Below are positions 24,390 through 35,158 of a DNA stretch of 64,000 nucleotides, in pieces. The notes under the pieces were generated by a model. It was not told the origin of the DNA and searched no databases. It was given only the letters and a program-made list of their open reading frames with translations. The position numbers and the translations under genes were made by a program. Within the stretch, counting starts at the first letter, position 1. Each line of letters opens with the position of its first letter. The DNA comes from Hanleya hanleyi (Eukaryota; Mollusca; Polyplacophora; Lepidopleurida; Hanleyidae), in NCBI GenBank assembly GCA_036873755.1, contig JAVTVY010037181.1:97743-161742 (forward strand), given 5' to 3'.

Positions 24390-24565
24390 TTGAGCTACGA
24401 AATTGTAACTGTAAGACACAGTGTAAGCGGAGGACATGCTGTTGCATGAAGAATGGCTTTGGTTGTATTGGCGCATGCGGCTGCTACGGACAAACGTGTT
24501 ATAACCCTCACACTGCCCAGACTGAGTCAGACGTTGATGGAGAGGATTCGGATAACGGCAATTAG
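24390..24565 (+). other. Tesmin/TSO1-like CXC motif at the C-terminus
   Basis: The frame after the stop at 24347 stays open and reads LRNCNCKTQCKRRTCCCMKN, then GFGCIGACGCYGQTCYNP, ending DNGN and TAG. The spacing C-x-C-x3-C-x4-C-C-C, then C-x3-C-x-C-x4-C, fits one CXC repeat, a zinc-binding DNA-binding module of tesmin/TSO1 proteins (which have two). It lies in the same frame as the TGCDTTS segment, so the stop at 24347 is a point change that separates it. Confidence 0.7.
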
Positions 24566-25540
24566 AGTAACCCGCGTGTAACCGATGACCTCTTTACGGT
24601 ATCTGCATAGTCAAGTGGATTTGAAGTTTCAAGATATACATTTCCGGTTATTTATGTTGTTAAGAAGATATTAGGCAACGTACTAGGGAAATGTGATAAT
24701 GGTACTGTGAAGCAGAGTGCCTGGTGACTTTTGTGCGAGTGGTACATGATCTTGATCTTGGAGACTTGACCTTGATCTTTAAGGTTATATATAAGGCCTG
24801 CTAATGTATTAAAACTGAAGTGAAATAACTGGTGAAGGCACAACAACAGGAATCGGCTGTAAATAAGCATGCATAGGGGGAATCTGTAAACACACCGTCA
24901 CCCCCGAAAGAAATTCCCAATTTTCCAATGGTGGTGTACTCATTGACCTTCATTCTGTAGTATGTATGATGCATAAATGCAATTCAGCCTTGTGAAGAAA
25001 GTCTGACACAAAATCTAAAAGCACCACTTAGATAGACCATGTGTTTAATCGTTAATCGCGAGTATTTACATGACAATCCGCCGTTAAGTTCGGACCGCTC
25101 CTCTCCGTGAACGCGTTTATATTGAGAGGTAAAAATTGGTTTGTCCAAACCACTTCGTCGTCACTGTCACTTCCGCCATCTGTGTCGCTTCCATAATCGT
25201 TCAATCTATCGCTAGATTCCTCTTATATAAACTAATATCAATGTCGATGTCTGAAGCAGTAAATCGCATAAAACTGTCACTGTGAGTCGCTAAGATCGCT
25301 ATAAACAACATCGTCGGGAGGGACGTGGTCCGCCATTTTTGACAGTTCGGTCCACAACTAAAGGGATTTTCCTTATTCCCGCCTTATTTTCGCTTATTCC
25401 GCTCATTTTTCCGCCACAATGACATCATTATAGGCTTAACCAATCAAAATTAAGAAGTATGATCCCAGAGCTATGATGTCAGTTACGTTTCTGGGGGTTT
25501 CCCTCTAAATATAAAACACTGAATCTCGCGACAGTTTCCA
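24566..25540. other. Unassigned DNA downstream of the CXC gene
   Basis: No gene is supported. No inverted terminal repeat matching the 5' side of the CXC gene (before 18367) was found by eye, so the mobilising ends of that element, if any, remain unknown. Confidence 0.4.
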
Positions 25541-25680
25541 CTCGCCAAAACACGGCAACATTTTGATTTGTAATGGCCGTCAAAACACGACTACATTGGG
25601 ATATGTACGACTCGTCAAAAGTCGGCAACATTGGGATTTGTACAAGTCGTCAAAACCCGTTTATACCAGGTAATGAGCTA
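25541..25680. repeat. Tandem repeat, 35 bp x 4
   Basis: Diverged units align on CG(T/C)CAAAA at 25543, 25578, 25613 and 25648, each followed by a CGGCAACATTGGGATTTGTA-like word. The spacing is exactly 35 bp throughout. Confidence 0.8.
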
Positions 25681-27822
25681 ACAGACTTTGGAAGACAGAA
25701 GACTTTTCACCGTAATGGCATAATGCCATTGTTATACCAGTCCCAAAATAGACCCGTAATTATCTTCCAATTCACTGACTAGTTGTGTTTGTAAAACAAT
25801 GGAAAGCATGATAAAAGATCGCCTTGTTTGGTACCTAGAAACTGAAAAGTATCTTGTGGGTCACGTCCAATTAATCGAGTCACTTTCTCGAGGCCTTCGA
25901 GATGGATCGAGAATTTCTCGGCTGAAACCGGAAGGGCAGAACCGAGACCCCTAACGACATCTCCTGGTTTGCTCCCGGTTCTATCTCGATCGAAATGTCC
26001 CGGTTTTCGAGATGGATACAAAATTGATCGGTAATCTCGAAGGGGGTCCCGGTTTTCAATATGTCCGTGTTTTGTTGCCGTTAATTTGGCCTATCTTTAC
26101 TTCTCAAGCGATTAGTGTGTTGCGCGGTTGCCATATTTTGGGGGCACTCGTCGCATACGTATATCGCGGCCAAAATAAATCTAGAAAAAGATTTTTTAAA
26201 GGTGTTCCATGTTAATCATCGTTTATTCGGTATATCTATGTCCAGATAGGGACAAGAGTAAGGTGTTCCAATCTAGCCGGTGGTTCCATTTTGACAGATG
26301 GGACTGTTGAACCAAGTCGGAGAAAAGAACAGGCTTAAGTTGTCTCTTAAACTTTTGGTATCGGTAAGATATAGGGAATGTATCATCCGCTGATGTATTG
26401 AACATCTTGTCAACTTGATAACGAAACCGCCAACCTAAAGTCGGATGGGGATTTTGAACAGATCCCAACTTATTCCGAAAGCAAAGCACTTTTGTTTCGC
26501 AGTATTGGTTGACACAAGGAGCGCATGCATGTTGAGGAAAATCGATATAGAATTCAGTGCGCTTTGCCTGTATCTCTCCACTCGTTATAAGCGTTCCCCT
26601 TTACCATGTTTACGAACAAAGAGCGAGTCGATGGGAAAACAATATGACATTCCTGCATCCCACTGAGTATCTATATTGGAAGTTACCAACGTCCTGACGC
26701 GTCAGATCTCATGTATGGGATCCCCGATCATTTACGGCACCAGGATCATAATGCATTCTTACGCAACCTATAATGATGGTATTTGACTCAAATGCCTCCC
26801 CTAGTCCGGGGACTAGACGGGATGTCTACGATTTAAAATTCAGCCCCAAGGGTTGTTAATAGTTTAAGCTAACATTATTGGTATTCATATTCAAAGAGCA
26901 ATATATTTGGAGTGCCGAACCAGTTTACACTTAAACTTGCCATCATCGATTGACATTTCCAAGTATTGTACATAATTTACGTAACAAATGCTACTATGCG
27001 AGATATGCATAATCGATATGATGACTGGTCTGTAATATTCAGCTCGGGGTATTCCTGCTAGTCATAATCGTCCCTTTGTCATAGAATCGATGTGAGAGTA
27101 AACTCTTCTCGTGCTGTAAAGATATGACCTGACAGTCTATCGGATTTTTGTAGAATCCAGTGAAGGTGGATATGTATAGCCATCACATCATTTTTTAATT
27201 CAAGGATTATCCAATTAATGCGAAGTGTAGTGAAAAAGAAGAAACGGTTTTTTTTTTGGTGTGGCAGTATTTTTGTCTACAAACAATACCTGAATATAGT
27301 GAAATCATAAGTAATAATAATAAGATATTTGTCATTTCTGAATAAATAGTGTGAATTGATCAACTAGCTAACGTGTTTATTTTTATGTTAAAGTATATAC
27401 GGTATCCATTTATATTGACAATTTGAAACGGAACCACGAATCTTCAATCAGCCAAAAAATATTCAGCAATATCAGGCCAATACATCAACGGTAGACTACC
27501 CACAAGTAACAATCGGATAAACATGTGTACAATCAGACTTACACAACCTCCATTCTCCTTTCACTCCCCCACCCATCAACCCACCACTTATACAAGCCAT
27601 AGAAACATGGCAGATGGTGAATGATCGCCTTGTCGCTGGGTGATTATATCATGACATTATTGTCCAATAAATATTCCCTATACACAGTCGTTGTGATTCA
27701 CAGTAAATGTCGCCTTTTGAAATTGCTATCGTCGAGCTTACAGATGGGTCAAAGCATCATATCATTGCTTAATCGTGTCGCAACTCTTTGCATTTCATCA
27801 ACAAGATAGGCATGGTTTATTC
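25681..27822. other. Unassigned DNA
   Basis: No gene recognised on either strand. Around 25865-26045 the words CTCGA and CCCGGTTTTCGAGATGGAT repeat, a small local duplication. The open frame at 26223-26489 (minus) has no familiar motif. Confidence 0.4.
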
Positions 27823-29160
27823 AGTTTAGGACATTGGACAAGGCTATACCACCAAACAGTTCAGGACATTGGACAAGGCTATACCACCAAACAGTTTAGG
27901 ACATTGGACAAGGCTATACCACCAAACAGTTTAGGACATTGGACAAGGCTATATACCACCAAACAAGTTTAGGACATTGGACAAGGCTATACCACCAAAC
28001 AGTTTAGGACATTGGACAAGGCTATACCACCAAACAGTTTAGGACATTGGACAAGGCTATACCACCAAACAGTTTAGGACATTGGACAAGGCTATACCAC
28101 CAAACAGTTTAGGACGTTGGACAAGGCTATACCACCAAACAGTTTAGGACATTGGACAAGGCTATATACCACCAAACAGTTTAGGACATGGGCAAGGCTA
28201 TACCACCAAACAGTTTAGGACATTGGACAAGGCTATACCACCAAACAGTTTAGGACATTGGACAAGGCTATATACCACCAAACAGTTTAGGACATTGGAC
28301 AAGGCTATATACCACCAAACAGTTTAGGACATTGGACAAGGCTATATACCACCAAACAGTTTAGGACATTGGACAAGGCTATATACCACCAAACAGTTTA
28401 GGACTTTGGACAAGGCTATATACCACCAAACAGTTTAGGACATTGGACAAGGCTATATACCACCAAACAGTTTAGGACATTGGACAAGGCTATATACCAC
28501 CAAACAGTTTAGGACATTGGACAAGGCTATATACCACCAAACAGTTTAGGACATTGGACAAGGCTATACCACCAAACAGTTTAGGACATTGGACAAGGCT
28601 ATACCACCAAACAGTTTAGGACATTGGACAAGGCTATATACCACCAAACAGTTTAGGACATTGGACAAGGCTATATACCACCAAACAGTTTAGGACATTG
28701 GACAAGGCTATATACCACCAAACAGTTTAGGACATTGGACAAGGCTATACCACCAAACAGTTTAGGACATTGGACAAGGCTATACCACCAAACAGTTTAG
28801 GACATTGGACAAGGCTATACGCCACCAACCAGTTTAGGACATTGGACAAGGCTATATACCACCAAAGAGTTTAGGACATTGGACAAGGCTATATACCACC
28901 AAACAGTTTAGGACATTGGACAAGGCTATATGCCACCAAACAGTTTAGGACATTGGACAAGGCTATACCACCAAACAGTTTAGGACATTGGACAAGGCTA
29001 TACACCACCAAACAGTTTAGGACATTGGACAAGGCTATATACCACCAAACAGTTTTGGACATTGGACAAGGCTATATACCACCAAAGAGTTTAGGACATT
29101 GGACAAGGCTATATACCACCAAAGAATTTAGGACATTAGACAAGGCTATATACCACCAAA
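27823..29160. repeat. Minisatellite, 35/37 bp, about 37 copies
   Basis: The unit is GGACATTGGACAAGGCTATA followed by CCACCAAACAGTTTA (35 bp), or the same with one extra TA (37 bp). Units are almost identical across 1.3 kb; the 35-bp form dominates the first third and the 37-bp form the middle. The array continues into 29161, where the last unit reads on into the 3' region of the YIDD retroelement. Homologous non-amplified sequence in other copies encodes a KQGYTT-type segment, so the unit probably arose from retroelement coding DNA. Confidence 0.97.
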
Positions 29161-29530
29161 CGCGGTCGCGCAAAGTTTCTCAGATTTTCGATCTTATTCC
29201 GCTTAATTATCTGGCGCTAGGGGCCGTGTGAACATCGTGTAACACGATATTTTCACGATGTTCATATGAACCGTCACAATCAATGTCTGTCTATAATGCT
29301 AAAACAAAAACGACTTGAAAATTGATTTGGACGGGTTTGCTGATATGATGTCTTGTCGGCATCATTGAAAACTGCCTGGTACATATATATTTATTTATTG
29401 ATGCCTGTACTTCAACTTTGATGCTAATATTGTCTTATGAAATAGATCCTTCGATTATGGGCACGGAACTTCTTCATGAACGATGACTTGATACTGAACG
29501 TCAGATCTTACGCTTGCGGGAAGTAGCTAC
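29161..29530 (+). mobile_element. YIDD retroelement, 3' end following the minisatellite
   Basis: Reading through the last repeat unit gives QGYTTKRGRAKFLRF in one frame, matching EQVYTTKRLHSKFF of the copy at 32.6 kb, before a stop. The following DNA shares GGGCCGTGTGAACATC, ATGAACCGTCAC, a GATGTCTTGTCGGCATCATT block and CTTACGCTTGCG with the tails at 33.0-33.2 kb and 15.7-15.9 kb. Confidence 0.7.
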
Positions 29531-30439
29531 AGTATATATAAACAGACCTCGAGTGAGGTTTTCCTTGGAATGAAATATAATAAAACTGACCTATGTGAGG
29601 CAAATCGACAGAAAATCGAATTATGTGACATGTTATCTTCATATAAATTAACTTGATATGTAGGATACAATTTCATAATACAGAAAATAAAAAGGTCTGA
29701 CATTTTGTAATCAGGTGGACAGGTGTATATGAGAATAGGAATCGATAAAGTATATCATTTCACCTGTTTGATTCCTATCATCAAAGAGATAAGCGATAGA
29801 GCAATGGAGGCTACTTAATATGTAAGATGACGAGGATAAAGAGAGAAGATCAATATGAGTTAATCATCTCTAAATACCTGAGCGCGCGCCTACCTCAGCC
29901 TGCAGCTGTTACCTGGCATTAATGGGATCCCGGAGAGTACAGGATCACAATTACCCAAATCAATTATTCTGTACACAAGAGATAAAGTTCTCGTCTCCTG
30001 TATAAATTAATACACCCTCCATCGTACCATAAATATATCACTTTATCTGGACAATGTCCTCAGTGCTGAGCGGGATTATTTTGTTTCACGCTTCCCAACA
30101 TTTTTGTTACACTGGCTCCACAATTTTTTCATTCTTCATATTTGGTAAATACTACATCTGAGGATACTGCTCTGGTGACTTCACTCACAGTGATGTCATC
30201 CTCGACCGATTTGTTAACCTTTCTCGAAATAACGTAACAATGTAGGTTAATTATCTTGAAAAATAATCAAAATGTAATAAGTATACATCCTTAAATCAAA
30301 TTCACGTGTTTCATTTTATGGTCACCATTTTGAATTTCCCTGATGGTTTGCTCCTATACCTATGGAAGTAAGCTCAATAAAATGCGCTCAAAAGTTGACG
30401 GGCTGTCATTAAGTTTATGGTTCAGGGTTTTTTTCGAAT
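29531..30439. other. Unassigned AT-rich DNA
   Basis: No gene, RNA or repeat could be supported between two copies of the YIDD retroelement. Confidence 0.4.
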
Positions 30440-31190
30440 TTAGGGAGAGTAGAAATACAAAAGTCAGATCTGACATTAACACGCCAAACGTCATTCATAA
30501 AACACACAAGGCTATTCTATGGATAACAACTTCTTTATTGCTGTGGAGCTGACGTTTCGTTGGAGATACTTCCAACTTTTTCAAAGCTAATGATCTATCT
30601 ACATAGTACAGTTGAGGGTATTTATACAAGTGATAACAAGCGAACAAGGTCACAAAATAATCATTGCACAATAGCAATAAAGCAATAAAGAAGTTGTTAT
30701 CCATAGAATAGCCTTGTGTTATATACGCCGACTTCTAAATGCCTATCAATAAAAAAAAAAAAAAAAAGTCATTCATAAAGAATTCCTCCATCCATATTCG
30801 ACATGGTGTTTACAGGACTCCAGTACCATTATAACATAAATCCAAGCGGTAGTCGTTTATTGCAAGAGAGAAGCGGTTAACAGTTTCCGATGATGCCTGC
30901 AAGATATCATGATGTACCTATCATCGAATCCGTATCAATGACCAGTAGTCTTTTATCGGGATGAATTTCTAGACCATATTGAATATTGTTTGTTCACATT
31001 GACACCATGAATTGCCCTGGGATCAGCGGAATAAGACATTCTGATGAAATTTATTACCAAACTTATCTGGAAAAGAGACTTGTAGCCAGGCTCTGATAAC
31101 AGACGTTTCCTATAAAACAAATCGCTGTATTTAATAAGGCGGCCTCTAATTTTACAGAACATCCCCAATTTTTGACAGATCTTCGATTTA
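30440..31190 (-). mobile_element. YIDD retroelement 3' fragment, minus strand
   Basis: On the minus strand the fragment contains the family block around 30865-30915 (complement of a CGGTTAACAGTTTCC...GATGATGCCTGCAAGA string) and the terminal GTCAGATCTGAC word at 30462-30475. It is interrupted by a retroposed insert at 30502-30767. No intact coding sequence remains. Confidence 0.55.
30502..30767 (+). mobile_element. Retroposed insert with 12-bp target duplication and poly(A)
   Basis: The direct repeat GTCATTCATAAA flanks the insert at 30490-30501 and 30768-30779, and the insert ends in A17 (30751-30767). This is the signature of target-primed reverse transcription. The 5' 40 bases (ACACAAGGCTATTCTATGGA and onward) are the reverse complement of an internal segment at about 30678-30720, so the insert starts with an inverted copy of its own 3' part. 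That arrangement is expected from twin priming or from foldback synthesis. Confidence 0.85.
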
Positions 31191-31319
31191 TGATTTAGTA
31201 TGACACTGATATACTCTTTACCTAAGTCCCAAAACTTTTATAAAGAGGAATAAGAACTGTCTTCAAAGTACTCTGACCTTTCATTATTTAATGAAATAAC
31301 AAAATGGCTAAACGTCTCA

Positions 31320-32051
31320 TGAACAAATAGCAAGCGTCAGATCTGACATCAAATATTCAGCCGTCGTCCATAACAGAATGTTCTCATCAAAAATCGACAG
31401 ACCTATTTCGTATGACAGTTTGTGCCAATTCCTAATGTGTAACGGTCAACAGTTTTCACATGTCAACAAGACATGATGATGTTCTTTACATTAACTCCTA
31501 ATCACTGATCATTATTCTTTATCCAAACGAATGTCAAATCGTTTCCAGAGTATTATTTTATTCACGCTTTGATTGTGGATGTTCATGGAGATGTTGAGTA
31601 CATAATATTCAAACGGCCCTTAGCCACATGTTACGAAACGTAGCACCAGTGATCTTGCACACGTATTTTGCCGCCAGTGTACGACAGTTATCACTTAAAT
31701 CGAGACACTTTAAACGAAGGCGTGTAGTGGTGTAACCCTGCTTGACAGGTTCTGAAGTAATATTCTGTGGCGTTCATTAAAATCGCCATAGTCGGCACAT
31801 TATCTAGCAAATGCTACCAGGCGAGATATGTATATGTCGTATGCAAAGCCTTTTGGAATGTTGCTATCCAGAAATGGGTAGTTATCTATGTCAAGCTTGT
31901 AGTTGTCTGTCTTGCCGTAGAGTCGACGTGAGAGGAAGCCGTGATCATTGTTGTAAATGTATAGGTCCAGATATGATGTCCCATTTGGGCTATCAGTGGA
32001 TTCCTCCAAATCCAGGGAAGACCACATGACCATCAAATGGATTTCCAACAC
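31320..32051 (-). pseudogene. YIDD retroelement: RT C-terminal region and tail, minus strand
   Basis: The minus-strand frame 32051-31800 reads GTSYLDLYIYNNDHGFLSRR, then DNYPFLDSNIPKGFAYDIYI and SRLVAFAR. The pattern YLDL, then a short L-Y-x-K segment, then NYPFLDSNIP and a final (V/I)SxLVxxAR is the region just after the catalytic box in a family of invertebrate RTs. Downstream in another frame EPVKQGYTTTRLRLK follows. The family tail is recognisable to 31320. Several frame breaks make it non-functional. Confidence 0.7.
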
Positions 32052-32239
32052 ATGTGAGATCGAAAAAATGCTGAAATAACTCCACCTCCCATTATACGTG
32101 AATAGCAGGCATAATGGTACTGTTTATAGTTGGATCAAAAATATTAAGAATCTCAAACTTATAACTGTTCTCGTATGAAGACGCCTATAAGCAGAAATTG
32201 TCAGAAGATAACCATTTCAACCCCCCCCCCCCCATTCTC

Positions 32240-33190
32240 ATCCACCAAACGCTATATAGACGATCTCCTTGCATTGGATGATCCATATATTAGCGGCGCT
32301 CTGAACCATATTTACCGCCCTTCCCTGGATTGTAGGAAAGCGCAGATAGCCCAGATGGAACATCTTATCTGAACGTATGCCTTCACAAGAATAACCAGGG
32401 CTTTCTCTCACGTCGAATCTACGCCAAAGAGACATAGTTAACTACCCATTCTGGATACCAATATTTCAGAAAAAAACTGCCCACGGCGTATACGTAACGC
32501 GCCTGGTAGCATTTGCTAGGTCATGCACAGATTGTGTCGATTTCAATCAACGTCACAGAATATTATTGTGGAAACTTGTCGAACAGGTTTATACCACCAA
32601 ACGCCTCCATTCAAAGTTTTTCAACTTCTGTCCTAAATATCGTACATGGACGGCAAAATACGATCGTAGTGTGCAAGATCTATGGCGCTACGTTTCGTAT
32701 TAACTTATGTGTAATTTCGCTTAATCCGAAGTTAGGTCCGTTTGAACATCACGTGTTGTGTAATTTCGCTTAATCCGAAGTTAGGTCCGTTTGAACATCA
32801 CGTGTTTTATACAAGCGTCTAGTCCGTCATTCATAATTCAGCCGTCGTCCATTAAAGAATATCCGCGTCATTCACATATATATGGGAATATATTCACGTG
32901 GTGTTCAAATGAACGGTCACTATGAAAGCGTGACTATAATAAACGCTCGAAACGAATTGGAAATTCATTTGGATACAGAAGAATGATAGTGGTTATTGAT
33001 TAAGATTTTATGTATAGAAAGTCATTATGTCTTGCTGACATCATTGAAAGCTGTTGACTGCTTCTGTCTTGTAGAAAACCATCTTGTATTAAATTTTTTT
33101 ATGTCTTTCCATTGTTGGCGCACAAATTATGGACGACGACTGTATATTGAATGTCGTATCTGACGCTTGCTATTACTTTTCAACTAGATG
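32240..33190 (+). pseudogene. YIDD retroelement: RT catalytic box, thumb and tail, plus strand
   Basis: The frame at 32247 reads STKRYIDDLLALDDPYISGA, carrying the Y-I-D-D catalytic box. After frame breaks NNQGFLSRRIYAKET and VNYPFW are followed by HGVYVTRLVAFARSCTDCVD and EQVYTTKRLHSKFFNF, ending at a TAA near 32702. The tail runs to about 33190. The RT is of the orphan type with YIDD, perhaps related to Penelope-like elements; that placement is from memory and not tested. It faces the copy at 31320-32051 head to head, about 190 bp apart. Confidence 0.7.
32711..32808. repeat. Tandem duplication, 49 bp x 2, in the retroelement tail
   Basis: The word GTAATTTCGCTTAATCCGAA starts at 32711 and again at 32760, and both units run to CATCACGTGTT. 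The two units are essentially identical. An inverted scrap of the family terminus (CAAGCGTCTAGTCCGTCATT) follows at 32813. Confidence 0.9.
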
Positions 33191-34576
33191 GATAACCAGA
33201 TATGACCTCTTATCATACTACTTTGTTAATTATATTGGTTGTCTATGTAAGCCTGGGTTATGCTGGAGGATATTAACCTCGAGACAGTGCCTCTGTTCAT
33301 ATATGTATCAATTTATATCTAATAATATGTTCCGGGTTGGCTGGATCAACGTCTTCGAGTGAGGCTGATTGACACTATTTAACACCATATTGCAACTATT
33401 ATTTTGTGAAAGGAAATGTTGCGCAGTGGGGTAGAGCGTTCGTTCTTTCTGACCAAGCGGTCTCAAGGTTTCATCATTAGCGGTATGCTTTAGAGACAAT
33501 TATGTCATTTCTACTAAATAATCGATGAAAAAATATTCACAAGTAAGAACTCACCGACCACATGACTGGCTATAACTATGGCAGATGGAATAATATAGAT
33601 TTTAGCGAGATCCCTGTATCACCAATGTCTGGCCCATATCTTGAGAATAAAGAAACCAATCGATATCAAACTTGATAAAGTGACTTTCACTAAGACGTAG
33701 GCTTGAATCTTTTTCAGGGTAGACTAATCCGGAATGTTCGGTTTGTCCGAATACATTTTTGTTATTGAAAAGAGATTCGATAAAGACGCGAAAATATCCA
33801 GCTAAAGAAGATGAAAATATGTTGGAGGTTTGCTAACGAACAATGTTATCCAAGCAAAGGACAGATGTGATTTCATTCGCACTATATGTGATACCTGACC
33901 CATGTTGAAACCAAAAAAAGGCAATTCATTTTTTCTGAAATTCCTGAAGTTTGTCTTAATTGGCCGAGGGGTACCTTCCATGTCCACACAGGCCATGTAT
34001 ATGTATACCCACTAATATCAAGCTTCGACGACAAAAATCAATCCTGCAGTCAGCAAACCCAACGTTACGCAATATATAGTGTAATCATCTGGTGTTGTAC
34101 ATCACAGTGTAGAACAACAAGGGGACCAACCCTTGTAGAGATGAAGCTTTGGAAATACAACATCGACGTGAACACCAAGTGTCATTTCCATGCATCAAAT
34201 TGCACACTGAAACAGGTGGCGGTGTGACGGCTTAAACTTGCAACCGTTGGTTTGTCTGTAAATTACGAGTTATTTTTCGTGGACCTATATATTTAGCGAT
34301 ATGGAGCAACTATACTGTCGCCCCCGTGCCTCGTGATAAATAGCAACGATATAATGTACATATAGAAATTACAGCGATTATGAGAAGGTGGTCGCAATTC
34401 TTGAAACCGTCAGTATATATTTTCCGCGGATTTGTTATTAATATACGAAGATAATGATCATATTTATGTATTTATCTAAAGAGAAAGATCTTCGGCATGT
34501 CATATTGGCCTTCTGGAGCAAATGTCGAAGCTCTGGCGCAATGAAAATGTATGAGACATCCAATGATAATAACATG
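33191..34576. other. Unassigned DNA with a tRNA-like scrap
   Basis: No gene seen. At 33419-33476 a GCGCAGTGGGGTAGAGCG word and a later AAGGTTTCATC word resemble RNA polymerase III boxes A and B, as in the head of a tRNA-derived SINE. It does not fold into a tRNA that I could support. Confidence 0.3.
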
Positions 34577-34690
34577 GTGGGTTAACTCAGAAACTCTAGC
34601 TGTGATAGGTGAATATAGGGTAAGGGGGCATGGGATTCCTATCACAGCTCAGAGCGAGGGTAGGTTAAACTTTGGTGATAAAATCTGGTG
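34577..34690. repeat. Small dispersed repeat with hairpin, copy 1
   Basis: The stretch is homologous to 48640-48750. It contains the arms AGCTGTGATAGG (34598-34609) and CCTATCACAGCT (34638-34649), which pair perfectly around a 28-base loop. Outside them CTCT and AGAG pair after a single bulged C. The stem is preserved in the other copy with a compensatory change. Confidence 0.7.
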
Positions 34691-34860
34691 TTCCGAAAAG
34701 CGCCAATATAACCACGATCATGGTGAGAGGCTCTCTGACTGTTCAAACATGATGAATTGTAAACGTCTAACTGGGCCACGGGTATTTCACGAATGTCGTA
34801 TATACATAGATATATATAAGATGAAGTTCTCACCTTATGTGTTATATAAGTGATATATGA

Positions 34861-35158
34861 ATGTGCTACTATCTTTAATTCCAAAACTAAAACCTGTCGA
34901 CTACCAGGTAAAATATTCATTTAGAAGGTATAGGGTCCACTAAAAGGAAAAATGTGTCATATTCTCAGATTCACTGTCATGCCTCCAAGCGATTAAAAGT
35001 GGAACTTCGACTCGTCCCACTATCTTGAGTATTCTACAACTATACATGACTGTAGATTTGAGCAACAGATTGATATTGTGTTTTGTTGGTCGCCTAGTCA
35101 CGTTGGCATCAGAGGTAAAACTGAGACTGATAGGATAGCTAAGGCAGCCCTAGATAAT
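34861..35158 (+). pseudogene. RNase H LINE fragment, second copy
   Basis: This is a decayed copy of 9838-10145: it shares the TTTCCAAAACTAAAAC-type run, SDSLSCLQAIKSGTST (catalytic Asp block intact here) and SPSHVGIRGKTETDRIAKAA with the final Asp. Frames shift several times. It stops abruptly at 35158 against the L1/Tx1-like LINE on the opposite strand. Confidence 0.75.

Larger units (their letters stand above)
18367..24565 (+). pseudogene. Remnant of a giant intronless gene: Cys-motif N-terminus, PIN/XPG-like region, C-terminal CXC motif
   Basis: One collinear protein can be followed across several frames with no introns. The start MSEEKKIEP at 18367 is preferred over the ATG at 18214, whose extra 51 residues lack family character. 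Two repeated modules, WDCRLFCQK and WDRCIFCQK, suggest metal-binding N-terminal units. The middle (19968-21188) holds VTTVGYMPII, HTVLTLDEGIYYKAKEL, LGSFHVAMNFL and VLIESGVYGEST. The C-terminal part holds VVIDGMALVQ, RIDVAFDHY, EEADTRII, ETDVLVLL and TGCDTTSQF, followed by a CXC-type cysteine motif. I recognise this order from multicopy, transposon-like genes of invertebrates and fish, but cannot name the element. Breaks are in-frame stops at 19294, 21186 and 24347, frameshifts near 19920, 20660, 21710 and 22020, and an insertion at 22215-23747. Confidence 0.75.

Noticed and set aside
27823..29160. Regularly spaced repeats that might suggest a CRISPR-like array
   Set aside because: The units are head-to-tail with no unique spacers, the period is 35 or 37 bases including the whole unit, and the context is eukaryotic retroelement DNA.
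33419..33476. A possible tRNA gene
   Set aside because: Box A- and box B-like words are present, but no cloverleaf with paired acceptor and T arms could be drawn; at best it is an old SINE head.
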